DNA from: Nannobrachium achirus
Lineage: Eukaryota > Chordata > Actinopteri > Myctophiformes > Myctophidae
Reading direction: 5' to 3'
Length of the DNA: 64,000 nucleotides
NCBI GenBank assembly: GCA_963921795.1
Contig: OY997642.1
Location: 33,133,193-33,197,192 of the forward strand
Position numbers and translations under genes: made by a program. Of this stretch, positions 47,669-59,635 are shown piece after piece (the first letter of the stretch is position 1; the number at the start of each line of letters is the position of its first letter). The notes beneath the pieces were generated by a model, which saw only the letters and a program-made list of their open reading frames with translations, did no database searches and was not told the DNA's origin.

Positions 47669-48476
47669 CAGGGGCATAGTTCCGTCGATTTAAAACAAAT
47701 CCAATACGGAACTAAAACTTCCTATGTTTGGCCGCTAGTTGCGCTGTTTTCCCCCCGCGAGGTACCAAAAAGAATTTGTCTACATTGGACCCCATTCGTT
47801 TTCCCGGTTGATTTTCTTTCTTTTCAAATCTTTTTTATTAAAGCACAGTATCACATTGAGGCAGGTACATACATAAACAGTGATGACACCTCAAGTCCCA
47901 TTCCCATCACTATAATCATTGGTACAAAATAGTACAAGATCTGAGGCCATCACGGTACGTATAGGTTCAGTATATAAATAATAAAAACCCTGCCAATAAA
48001 GGATAATAAAAGAAAACATTTTCTCCCTTTCATATTCCCAATTTAGTGTTAAGCCAATTCCCCCATTCCCATGTCCCGGTTGATTTTCTAACCTTAATAA
48101 ACGTTGTCATAAATACTTTATGGTTCCTGTCGCTAGTGAAAAACTCCCTTTCAATCACCGTGATATGCGTTTTGTGCAAATATGGTCCCATTTATGTTAA
48201 AATTGATGATAAATTTGCGGGGGGAGTGGCCAACTAAACTGATACCAGCCGACTGTGTTCTTCTTCGTGTGCTTTATTTCGGGAGGCTCAACACCACATT
48301 CTCCCATGTATCACTGCGGTTCCACGTGACCGTTGGCAACCAATAGCATTCCTTATGATTCCCGGGGTACCATTCAAACAATGATGGCGACTCCCATACA
48401 AGGGACCAAAAAACATCATTTTCGCAGCATAGAAACCAATGGCTTCGCTTCGTCCATTTTTTTTTTACAGTCTATG
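47669..48476. mobile_element. hAT-type element carrying a retro-insert
   Basis: GTTGAAAC occurs at 47661-47668 and 48477-48484. The left end is CAGGGGCATAG; the right end on the complement is CATAGACTGTAAAAA. The terminal repeats are short and imperfect, so the call rests mainly on the 8-bp duplication. Confidence 0.6.
47818..48074 (-). mobile_element. Short retrotransposed insert with 15-bp target duplication
   Basis: CCCGGTTGATTTTCT at 47803-47817 is repeated exactly at 48075-48089. On the minus strand the 257-bp insert ends in an A-rich 3' tail (AATAAAAAAGATTTGAAAAG), as expected for LINE-mediated insertion. It may be a 5'-truncated L1-like copy or a processed transcript. I do not recognise the body. 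Confidence 0.7.
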
Positions 48477-48538
48477 GTTGAAACTAAACCGTCCATAACC
48501 ATAACGTTTTTAACAACGTTTAAACAAAGGCGGTGTTA

Positions 48539-48860
48539 AGCCCCTATCATAGTAGGCACCGCAGTGATAAGCTATCCACCGCGGTGTAGTCTTTTTAAGT
48601 CATAAAACTACAACATTACGTCATTACTCGTGGTGAAGAGCTATCCACCGCGAACCCCGACACATCTCTCTGTTTTACTATCAGACAGATCGGCCCATCA
48701 CCCCGTGCACTGATTAGTCGATCTAGACCAGTCAGTCACAGTGATAGGACGTCACCGTGACTGACTATGATGGCCTCCACTTGTTTTCTCACTTAAGTGG
48801 ATAGCTTATCACTTAAAATTTGCGGTGAATAGCTTTTCACCCTGGACTCTGATAAAGGCT
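48539..48860. mobile_element. Harbinger-like MITE, 322 bp
   Basis: The ends AGCCCCTATCATAG and, on the complement, AGCCTTTATCAGAG are flanked by TTA on both sides, consistent with the 3-bp TTA duplication of PIF/Harbinger elements. The interior has repeated GCTATCCACCGCG words. A shorter reverse-oriented relative is at 60466-60697. Confidence 0.65.
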
Positions 48861-49816
48861 TTAGAGATTATCTCTGACCCTGCTTATGGCGGAGCTCCCA
48901 ATTTGACTCCCTTGCGTTTTATACTGAAAGATTAAAGACCCGTGCAGATTGTGCGCGGGGCCGCTGTCATTCACGGCTGCCCCGCGACCCACGTGTCTTC
49001 TTTCACGCGAAGAAGAAAAAATACAAGCGTGAGTATCCATGAGTCAGTTATAGTCCACAGAACATAGAGCGCAGGAAGAATGACGTAGCCAGTTCAAGGG
49101 GGGAGATCTCAGAGGTTGGCGGCGCGCCCCAGGTGGGCGGAGTCTTATATTCCGCCCCCCCTACTCAGAATATATCAAGGGTACTAACCTGTTCAGTGTT
49201 CAGTTCGAAAAATCAGCGCCCCACCTCCTTCCCCAACTTCCACCTCAGGATTAGGCTATCCCTTGCGGGGGGTCTCGGATCATGTGACCGCGGAGAGCTT
49301 CAGTCACGATAATAGCTTAATCATTTATCGTGGACGCGGCACTATGATCCGAGGGCCGAATCCATGGCCATCTTAATGTTCCGCATGTAGTCTAGTTTAT
49401 GCTGTATTCATGCTGCTGTATTCATGCTGCTGCTTAGGCTATAGGATGCTCATTATACTGCTTATCTATATTGCTTATGTCTATGCTGCTTGTCATTATT
49501 GTATGCTTCCATTCTTGTCAATAAAGCCCATTCAACCTTAATGATTTTGCCCCTTGAAATGGCGTTGTTTTGACCAAAGAGCGATGTGGGGAAACAAACA
49601 GAGAAAAGGCCATTTTACAGAGCCCAGATGAATGGATGTGAATGAGGAAATGGAGCAGCGGCTTTCGCTTTGCATCATGGGATATGGCGTTTTTTTCGCT
49701 CACCATTGGCATATAATATAATAATAGGCATAGCCTAACTGATGATGTGTTCTTGTGAGAACACAGCAGAACATGTCAGATTTGGCGAGGTACAATATTT
49801 GTTCCCCTGTTGTGTA

Positions 49817-50040
49817 GGCCTACTATATTTTCGTCCATGCCTTACCCCCTGTCCCTAAACGTCTTTGCCTTTTTTTTATCATTTTGAAAAATATTTTAAA
49901 ATACTTCAAATAGCTGATCTACATCGACACGTTGTGAGCTTGTAGATCATCTTTGAAATATTTAAAAATGTTTTTCAATATAGTGAAAATAGACAAAGAA
50001 GTTTAGGGATAAGGGGTAAGGCCTGGACAAAAATAGGGCC
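49817..50040. mobile_element. Long-armed MITE with palindrome at its centre
   Basis: The arms are TTTTCGTCCATGCCTTACCC, then GTCCCTAAACGTCTTTG, and their complements at about 49990-50030: arms of about 90 bp with around 75-80% match by eye. The centre (about 49905-49960) is a reduced AAATAGC-GATCTACA palindrome. The outermost bases TA..TA could be a mariner-type duplication, but this is uncertain. Confidence 0.65.
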
Positions 50041-50207
50041 TCTAGCCTAAACCTGGTCTAAACACAAAATGTGAGTAGTGTAGTAGTTCTTGCATCGTGT
50101 TTTTGTTATTTTTGCACAATGCAAAAGAGAGCTCAAGGTTTGTCCTTCAACCTGGAACTATATTTAGCAGTTCCAGTCTCCTTCTCACTGTTCAGCTGAG
50201 ATGTGAG

Positions 50208-50692
50208 CAGGGGCGTCACACCAAATTCTGGGCCCTGGGTACAAGGATTCACTGCGGGCCCCCCATGAATGTTAACTATTGAAAAATAGCAGATATACAA
50301 GCTCACAGCGCGGCACCGAGTGCCGCGCTGCGAGCTTGTATATCTGCTATTTTTGAAAAATCGTGTAAATGTGTGCAAGAAACCTATGTCAAGGACCCAA
50401 GATGATATGTATTTGGCCACGGACCCCGATCTCAAAATATTTAGTTCCAGTGACCACCCAGAAGCAGAATTTGAGTTAGAAATGTTCGCTTAAAAAATAC
50501 ATATATTCAAAGATTTTCACACATTTTCACAACTTTTCAAAAATAGCAGATCTACAAGCTCGCAGCGCGGCACTCGGTGCCGCGCTGTGAGCTTGTATAT
50601 CTGCTATTTTTCAATAGATAAAGTTACTAGGGCCCCTCCACCTTGGGCCCCAGTAACTCAGTCCCACTTTCCTACCCCTTGTGACGCCCCTG
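50208..50692. mobile_element. hAT-type element, 485 bp, with twin palindromes
   Basis: The ends CAGGGGCGTCAC and GTGACGCCCCTG are exact complements. Unlike its relative at 58442-58864 it lacks an 8-bp duplication. Instead a 31-bp sequence (CCTTCTCACTGTTCAGCTGA..GAGCAG) is present at 50180-50210 and again at 50695-50725. Two 73-bp perfect-looking palindromes lie inside at 50281-50354 and 50539-50611. They are inverted copies of each other, differing at about one base. Confidence 0.85.
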
Positions 50693-51324
50693 ACCCTTCT
50701 CACTGTTCAGCTGAGATGTGAGCAGCTGATATTACAAAGCTCATGTCACTTCAACTCTGTCACTGTGGAGTGCGGACACCCCTATCATCATTACTGGCGT
50801 TACATTACATAGGGAATGGAAGCAAGAATCAATGTAGGACTCAAATAAACAGTTTTGGTTTAGATTGTGTCATCCTGTGAGATTTCCTTGCTGAAATTTC
50901 AATATGCTGAGAATTTTCTCATGTAGCCAAAACAATTTATAATTTAGACATTTTTAGCATGATGCATGTTCTTAAAGATGGTTGGAATAACGTGTTCCTT
51001 CCACGCGCTACGTCCAACCGGGGAAGGTCCCCCCTGTCAGGTGATAAGAAGCAGTTTGCTCACTCCTCATGTACTGAAGGAAGCATGAGCTCAGTTCAGG
51101 GCCCTCCCCAGGTTGGCAGAGGGAGAGCAGAGCCCAGGATTACAGCTTAGGCAATTGGCACCGGGTGAAAAATGGGTTACAAAATCGTGGGATAAACATT
51201 TAGAGTAAAAGAAAGGTTGCACATGTTGGTGGTGACGTCACCAAGAAAAGTTGTAAACAACATGCTATCTAAATCACATTCTTAGCATGTAGAGTATGTA
51301 AATAAAAACTAATATAAAGTAGTA

Positions 51325-51790
51325 AGACGCCTCAGGGCGACATGCGACCCAAGGTCGCGCCAATTCTTGGCCATCTGGCCAGTGATGTATATCGGACCAG
51401 TTATCCATATATGGAGAGTTGGAGACCCCCTAGTACCCATATATGGAGATCCATATACTGTATATGGTACATCCCTTTTATGCCCACAGGTTGAGAACCA
51501 CTGCCTTACACCACACAGATATGGCATTCCCATATGAAGTTATATATGGGCTTAATATTGATGACATCAGGGATCTCCATGTATGGGCATACAAGGGATT
51601 CTGTTAGAGTGGTTCCCATGACATCATAACATACAATCCCTTTTATGCCCATACATGGAGATCCACATCTGAACCAGCCATGTCTTGGCCATCTAGCAAG
51701 TGATGTATATCGATTACATCAGGGATCTTCATAATATGGGCATAAAAGGGATTCTGGGGAATACCCATGGACTTTTACATGTGATATCAC
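51325..51790. repeat. CCATATATGG-bearing repeat with GCGAC-type end
   Basis: Begins AGTAAGACGCCTCAGGGCGA then GCGACCCAAGGTCGCG, the same kind of terminal hairpins as the GCGACC modules. It contains CCATATATGG at 51405-51414 and 51437-51446 and several relatives (TCTCCATGTATGGG, CCCATACATGGAGA). The phrase TTGATGACATCAGGGATCT is shared with 53000-53020. Confidence 0.6.
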
Positions 51791-51901
51791 CACCACAGTG
51801 TCAGGCGTGACCTTCAGAGATACACGGATAAGTGGACAAGATGTGCTGGATGTGTCATCACAGTGACATCAGAGCATGATGTCAGAGCAGCAAACCCAAA
51901 A

Positions 51902-52070
<169 letters not shown>

Positions 52071-52949
52071 AGACAAGATGTGACATTTCTCATGGTAAAC
52101 AAAAACATGTGAACAAGTATTCAACATATATCTGCATAGTAAACTACTAAAACTAGTAGGCTATACTGTAAATTGAAAAGGTGACAAGAATGGACACAAG
52201 GATATACTTGTAGTACTTCGTAGTTAATAGCTACAAGAAGAGATGCATGCTTTGCCTACGAGTTGAGGCGCCCACACAGAGAATATCCACCCCAGCGTGT
52301 TCCTATATCAGCTTTAAAACAAAAGGGCTCCTTCTGCCCTGGCAGTTGAAAAGCCATGCTTACAGTCGTCCCTCCCACATAGAACAGAAATAGTTCCCAC
52401 TCCTAACAAAACATTCTTTTGCAGCAATATCTGGCTAGCTGAATATCTCTGCATGTAGAAATGTGTGTCACATTTCTGTGTGTGCACACTATCCACCTAT
52501 TTGTATTGCATGCAGTGCTCTTCTCTTGTGGAGAGTGTTCAGCCAAAAGTCAGGCTCTCCACAGAGCTCCTAGCCTTTTGAACCAGTCATCTGTTAGAGG
52601 GAACTTGCCTCCGGGAGCCTTAATGAGGCTGTTAAATAAGCCCACAGACTGACAGAGGACAACCCATATTTATGAAGAATGTGCAAGTTCTGTTGTAATT
52701 ACATTGTTGTACAATCCCTTACTTTAACTCTGAATGTATAGACGAAAACCTTTTTTGCCGCGTTCCTCCTCCCACAGTTTTGGTGGCACGCACTTGGGCC
52801 TTATGTCAAATCGACCAGCTTCATCGGTAATCGATTCCTTGCATTTTGCTAAGAGTAACGGTATATAGTTTAATTTAATATAAATGTATTGATTCATACA
52901 TTTTCTCCATTGACTTTAATTAAAAATTAAACTTTTCCCAAATATGGAG

Positions 52950-53075
52950 ATGACTGACATCATAGATGTCTGACATCATAGACCACATGATGGGCTTAAT
53001 ATTGATGACATCAGGGATCTCCATATATGGGCATAAAATGGACAAGGACTGACAAAGAGATCTCCATATATAGCC
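52950..53075. repeat. CCATATATGG-bearing repeat fragment
   Basis: ATGGGCTTAATATTGATGAC then TCTCCATATATGGGC (53021-53030 is exact CCATATATGG). Nearly identical wording occurs at about 10165-10215 and 51547-51590. Confidence 0.65.
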
Positions 53076-54314
53076 ATTCATTTATTAGTGAATTAATTTT
53101 CCCCATTGACTGAAATGGTAAGATGAAATCCATTTGCAAGTGTCTCGCGTCACAGCAACAACACTTGCAATTTCCAATTGCAATTTTCTAGTTTAATGGT
53201 TGCATTTGGATGGAAGCTCCAGATGTAAAATAAGTATCCTAAGTATTTTAGTAGTAAGTAAGTAGCTTACAGTAAGCAACCCCTCCTTTGAAAGAGTTTC
53301 AGCACCACTTCTGTGGACAGCTCCACTGATGCATTTCAGCAAAAGACAAATAATTGTTCATCTCCCACTAATCTTTTGAGATAAATGTATTGGTCATCTA
53401 ATGCAGCCATAACGCATATTATTAAGGCATTCGTAAAGTGCATTTCACAATGAAGGATTACAGTTTTAATTCTCTAATTTGCCGCTCCCTGATATTTTCA
53501 CTTCCATTTATATCTGCTCTCCATCAATTTACAAAAGATTAAATATTCCAATCAGATACTCTCTTGTTATTAGTTACATAACATTTTTGATGCACATCTC
53601 TTAAGAGCTGAGAAAGAAAGACAAATGGCTATAAAAGTGCTTTGCAAACACACAAAACAAATTTAATTGGCAATTTGGCATGAAGTGTCTGTCAAGTAAA
53701 TCTAGATAAAGGAGGAACGAAATCCCAGCAAATGAAGCTAAAACCCACCCTTTATAACAACACACAACACAAATGTACCTTGCTACAGCTTTGGCTGGAA
53801 GATGGAGATAGTCGTCAGTCAGTCTTAACCCACATGAACCCCAGTGCCCCTATTCTGGGCTTGTAACAACAGGTGAACATTCGTTGAAAAAGAAATAGGC
53901 AAACCTTTGCCCAAAATAGCAGATCTACCAGCACACAATGCTTGCATGCCTGTTTTCAGTGTTAGAGATTTGGTATAGAGGGGGAAAAGGGGACCAAGTA
54001 CTGCAGTATAGACCCCTGGGGATTGTATTATAGGCTTTAAGTGGAGAAGTTAGAGAAGGAAGGAAATACATACTGTGCTTATATCAGTATCCAAAACCAA
54101 CATTAAGTGCATATCAAAGCAAGGTTTCCTTTACATATTCAAAGGAGGTAGTCAGTGCTTCTAAAGTGATGATATTTTGCAGCTCATCCCGTATAAGAGA
54201 AATTAATTTTACCAAGCTCAGAGTGCATCTTGGATAGGCTACCTTTACGATAACCTGACTTGTGTGTGCAGAAGCTGCTGATAAAATATGAAGGCTGCTG
54301 GGGCATGGCCCAGC

Positions 54315-54440
54315 CCGGCCTGCTGGCACAGTGGTCCAGGCACGTAGGCTAAGTGTAGCCTGACGGCGTGTCGCGGGTTCGAGTCCCGATCCCGATGACC
54401 TTTGATGCATTCCCCATCTTTCTCCATTTCCTGTCAGCCT
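54315..54440 (+). mobile_element. tRNA-derived SINE
   Basis: TGCTGGCACAGTGG-type box A region and box B GGTTCGAGTCC (54376-54386), followed by GACCTTTGATGCATTCCCCA and TTTCCTGTCAGCC, the same body type as 22468-22618. Confidence 0.75.
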
Positions 54441-54452
54441 GAGCCTACATCC

Positions 54453-54609
54453 CAGTGGTTCTCAAACTGAAATTTGAACGTCTATCTTTAACTTTGACAG
54501 TGTACAAATGGACAGGTCCATTTGGTTCCATTTGTTCACAGTTACAGACTTCAAAGGGTCAGTTTAGACCCCCCATTTCAGTCCATGAAATCCACTTTGA
54601 GAACCACTG
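54453..54609. mobile_element. Short hAT-type MITE, CAGTGGTTCTCAAA ends
   Basis: The ends CAGTGGTTCTCAAACTG and, on the complement, CAGTGGTTCTCAAAGTG enclose 157 bp. The flanking 8-mers match only partly. Confidence 0.7.
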
Positions 54610-54639
54610 GTCTATCCCTGTACATATATTGTTTTTATA

Positions 54640-54837
54640 ACTGTGATGTTATTGAATGTTTTCTTTGCTTGCTATTTGTTATGTCCATGAATTGAATACC
54701 TAGGACTTCCAAGGGAATCCCTTATTTGGGATGTTCCTTTTAGGTAGGGTGTTTAACTGTACTTTTACTGTACTACATTTCTATTGTATTGACTTTACTT
54801 ACTGTGTACTGTTCTCTGTTTTTGTCTAATACAATTC

Positions 54838-54917
<80 letters not shown>

Positions 54918-54977
54918 AGCAAAAGAAAAGAAAAGAAAAGAAAAGAAAAGAAAAGAAAAGAAAAGAAAAGAAAAGAA
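54640..54977 (+). mobile_element. LINE-like 3' tail with (AATC)n and (AAAAG)n
   Basis: An AT-rich 3'UTR-like stretch runs into about 17 AATC units (54839-54914) and then about eleven AAAAG units (54921-54977). ATCA-type tails also end the LINE remnant at 10165. No coding part is seen. Confidence 0.5.
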
Positions 54978-56240
54978 AAAAGAAATCACAAATTTATCCA
55001 GCAATTCTTTGGGAATGAATGACAAGCATTATCCTCCTCTGACGCACTCGCCCTCCCTCTGACATACAGAGGGCCATGGTGAGCAAGCATCTCTGCCTGT
55101 TACAAAATGTGTAATGCAGCTGTGGACAATTGGGAATCTTTCAAGAGTGTATCAAGTGTTCTAATTTTATCTAAAATCTAGGACATGTATTTTTTTGTGT
55201 TGGAAGACTAAATAAAAAACTGAATGCTTAGTGTTGATATTAGACAATAAGTAGGCAGACAACCTTCAATTGCATGCTAGCTCCCCCCAGTGATCACCAG
55301 GTGTTTGACATGTTTCTTTGTTAGGGAGGACATTTACTGTATACCACAAAATGGACATGTTACCACGCAGTTAAAGTACCAACAGATGTCAGACAGCAGG
55401 CGGACCACTACTGTTTATTTTAATTTTACGGACAGTAATTATTGTATTAATAACGGGCTGTAATCTAAAGCATTATGGAAAATAGTCGCATCTTAGTAAC
55501 TAGTACTTGAATCAGCAATAATCACCAAGGGACATTTTGCTGCTTCTCACAAATATGATGAAACGGTTCTCTTCTCTCTGTCCTTACTTTCCTGGGTCTC
55601 TACAGGGCAATAATAACAAAATATATAATTATTATAATTATGACAAAAAAGTATTCCTTAATTGCCAGGTCTAATAGCCTACCTGTTTTGTGTACCTAGG
55701 TATAATGACACATCATCAGAGGGATGGTCCTGGAACACAATAGCAGTCAGATTGCTCGGATCAACAGCTCTGTTGATTTAAGACCAACCTGTTCTCATTT
55801 AAACCTGGCTCCAGCTGTCAGTCTAGGCGGTTCAGTCATCAATCACATCCCCGGTGCCCTCTGGCATATCTCCAGGTGGCACACAGACACCGACTGTGAC
55901 CTTCCCTGACTCGCTCCATCAACTCTCCAACTGGTAACACACTTGTCTCTCAAATAGACCATCACTGAGAACAATGCTACCCTGTTCACAAGTCCACTGT
56001 CCCCTCGGCCAGTGCTGGCTGGAACATGGAGGTGGAGCGGGACATCACTGCAGTTTGTCACAGTTAATTTGTAGGCTAAAACATTGGTTCTCAAAGTGAG
56101 GTCCAGGGATGCCCAGGGTTCCTTGAGGGGGTTCAAGAGGTCCAGAGCAGAATGTGTTATTTAGCATTAAATCGCTTTAACCCTATCTACATGGGCTGTT
56201 TGAAAATAGCTGTGGAATTCTTCTAATTCTTGATGCTTTA

Positions 56241-56265
56241 AAAAATAGCAGATCTACAAACTCAG
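56241..56265. repeat. Palindromic repeat, left half only
   Basis: AAAAAATAGCAGATCTACAA followed by unrelated sequence. A similar left half is at 53915-53945 (AAAATAGCAGATCTACCAGC). Confidence 0.6.
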
Positions 56266-58441
56266 AGGGCAGAGCTGAACTAATGACCGTTTAGCAGTGA
56301 TTATCAAACATTTTCATGTCAAGGAGCCAAAATTAATTAGTCCTACTATACTGTATTTGGCTGTGGACTCCCATCTCCCAAAAAATGGAAACGTTTTGAA
56401 TATTTCTGAAACATTTTAACAACATAAACGGGGTTCCTTGGCACAAAATACTTTCAGATGGGTGGCCACTGCCAAATACATCCTCCTCCTTGACGTGAAC
56501 ACATTTTAGAATGAACAGAAGAACATGCTGCATGTGATGGCATGATGATAGACTGACGGGTGTTTAGGGAAATAACGTTTCAACATTCAGTTCACCTTTT
56601 CACATTGGTTGCAACCCCCTATTGACAGAAGTGAAACTGCTCAACAACTCCAATTTGTGTTGGATTACATGTTACTGATATTAACAGACTATCTTTATAT
56701 CACATTTATAATTACAAGCCGATCTACAGTACAAGTTGCATTGTGTTTCAGTGATGAGCTGGTCTTGAAGAACATTCTCTATTGTGACAGGAAGTGACAG
56801 ATATAAAATATTCATAGCTGCAGGGAAAAAAGCCATTGCTTGGCTACAGATGGAATCTCCATCTGTAGAAGATTGGCTCCAAATAGTCTCTGAGATCTTT
56901 GACATGGAGAGGATGACTGCTAACTTGAGGATGAAGAGAGAGACTTTTTAGAACAAATGAGCAAAATGCATTGACTAAGAGGTCTAATACTAATAGGATG
57001 ATTTTTCAAACAAATAAACATGTTTGGTGTTGGCACGATGCTTAACCTGTGGCATGGCATGCATACTCAAATGCAAATGCACAAATGCTATGCATAGATT
57101 CTTAGAATACATTTTAAGGAGAAGGTATTATAAGAAGAAAAAAAGACTGAAACTGCATGTTTAAAAAGACTGAAACGAGATGAAGTTACTCCCACTTTTT
57201 TACTTAGCAAAATCGGTGAAAACATTGCATCTCAGTCTCCCATCTATACTGTACATGCAATTTACAAACATTTTAGAAATCACTCAGAGGAGTTGAGTAT
57301 TAGCCAGCTAATGAAGAAGAAAAACAAAACAAAACAGTAATGGTCAAGGCGCAAGTAAATCTAGATTGTATGGATTGTTGCCAAAAAGAGATAACAGGAG
57401 TGTGTCAGCACTCATTTAGAGAGCATTAACCCATCTGCTGATCTTGGCCCCATAAATTAGACTTACGAGCGTTATGAACTTTACATCTCTTCATCAATGG
57501 CCATTACAACAGCCTTACAGCTGACAAGTCAGTTGCCATGCAAATCTAATGGCAACCCAGCGCAATAGCAATGGTGAAGAAATAATGATTAACTGCAACA
57601 TGGGTGTACATTTAGGTCAGAACCAAAGATACTTTAAGAAATTGAGCTTCAGAAAGCCAAGAAAAGGATTGGTCAGATAGATACAAGCACACGATGAACG
57701 TATCGGCATTGTTTTATTGTAGCCTACTCCAGACTGAGGCAGCAGAGTCACCAAGGACAGTCATAAAAAGCCTGTTTGATACAGCACATTAAATAATAGA
57801 GCTACAGTACATCTTTGCCCATTAACTGTGGATTTTAAAAAGATTCCCATCATCAGGCTACAGACCAATCTGCCTTCCTGGTACCAGCTAATATTATGTT
57901 TAATCATTTTCCATTTCCACTCTTTAGTCTTTATTGCTACTTTTTGGGCTAAAACTCAAAAAGTATACATTTTCACTGTGTGATGCTGATTGCTTCAAGT
58001 GAAAAAGGCTCACCCTGCTGAGCTTCCAAGTTTGCCCTGCTTAAGCCAAAAAGCAGGTTATCTTACAAAATGCATTATACGTGGTCCCTCTTGTAAAACC
58101 CAAATAACTGAATGGCTGCCTCAACATAGCAGTAAAATAAATACGAGAATTTCACCGCCTGCAATGTTACTACCAGCTGTATTGTACATACATGCGTCAA
58201 TAAAGATGTTGATGTACATTTTAGGTGTATGGTGGAATGACTCTGTATACCCTCTGTAGCACTGTGCATGTAGCACTGTGCATGTAGCACTGTGCATGTA
58301 GCACAGACTGTGTATTATTGCTATATGCTCCTGTTCTGGCACTAATAATAATATTAGTATGGTAGGATGTCAATAGGTGGCAGCAGCGAGCAATTATTGT
58401 CTATTGACGTGTGATTCTCCAGAACTGACCAGCTCCAAACC

Positions 58442-58864
58442 CAGGGGTGTCACCACCAAATTCTGTGCCCTGGGTACAAGGATTCACTGCGGGCCCCCCT
58501 AGAATGTTCTTCACCCATTTAGACTGGGAAGGCATTATTATTATGCATTATGCTGCGCTGCGAGCTTGTAGATCTGCTATTTTTGAAAAAGTGGTGCTCA
58601 AACTTTTCATGTGAAGGACCCCCAGAATGATATGTATTTGGCCACAGGGACCCCCAGAAGCAAAATTTGAGTTACAAATGTTCGCTTAAAAATATACATA
58701 TTCAAAGATTTGCACACGTTTTCACGACTTTTCAAAAACAGCTTGTATATCTGTTATTTTTCAATAGCTAAAGTATAAAATAATTCCAGGCCCCTCCACC
58801 TTGGGCCCTAGTAACTCAGTCCCACTCCCCCCCCCCCCCCCCCCCCCCCCCTGTGACGCCCCTG
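58442..58864. mobile_element. hAT-type element, 423 bp, with halved palindromes
   Basis: A perfect 8-bp target duplication TCCAAACC is at 58434-58441 and 58865-58872; the ends are CAGGGGTGTCAC and GTGACGCCCCTG. It is homologous to 50208-50692, but each palindrome is reduced to its right half (58553-58590 and 58733-58770). A 25-base C run is at 58827-58851. Confidence 0.88.
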
Positions 58865-58879
58865 TCCAAACCAGCACAC

Positions 58880-59635
58880 ATATCTCGCAGATTTCTCCCA
58901 ATTTAGTCCTTACTCCAATATTTTACTTTTACTCCACCAGAATTAATTGAAAACTCTAGTTACTAATTTTGATTATTATTACAAAACCTGCATGACCCAG
59001 CCCTATATGCATTTTGGGCCATTTGAAAATAGCTGATCTACAAGCTCACAATGCTTCACATTGTGACACATTGTGAACGTAGATCTGCTATTTTCAAATA
59101 CAGCCCTTATGCAGCCCTTACACAATTTTCTACATTTGAAAACTTGTGAAATGGGACATTTTGCATAACATGTACTTTTACTTTAGGTACTTTAAGTACA
59201 TTTTTTTTGACACCAATACTTTTGTACTCAAGTACATTTTTCCAGACTTTTACTTGTAACAGAGTACTGTACTGTATACCGATTGAACTTGACACATTTC
59301 CTGGGGCAAGCTGCCCAGATCACACATGTCACACGTGTCTTCTTATTTTTTCTCTCTCAAAAAGCGCCTGCAATGTAATGCATTTGAAACTACATTGCAG
59401 TGCACAACTGCACACCATGGGGTAATCACTGCTTGCCTCCTGTGAATTGTTTTATTTTTATTTTTGTTCTGTTTATTTCGTAACTGAGTGAGGTCAGCAG
59501 ACGAAGTGACGTGAGTGAGTTGAAAAAACCTGGGTGAAACATGCCAATCTCAACAGGAAGCAATGGGTATCTACATTGCCGTATGTATACTACTTAAGTA
59601 AAACAACTGAGTACTTTTTCCACCACTGCTATTGT
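58880..59635. mobile_element. AGTACTT-rich hAT-like element
   Basis: Contains TTTACTTTTACTCCACCAG, GTACTTTAAGTACATTTT and a right end GAGTACTTTTTCCACCACTG. A full palindrome at 59021-59099 follows GGGCCATTTG, as in the 7258-8058 copy. About 59290-59570 is unrelated sequence interrupting it. Confidence 0.65.
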
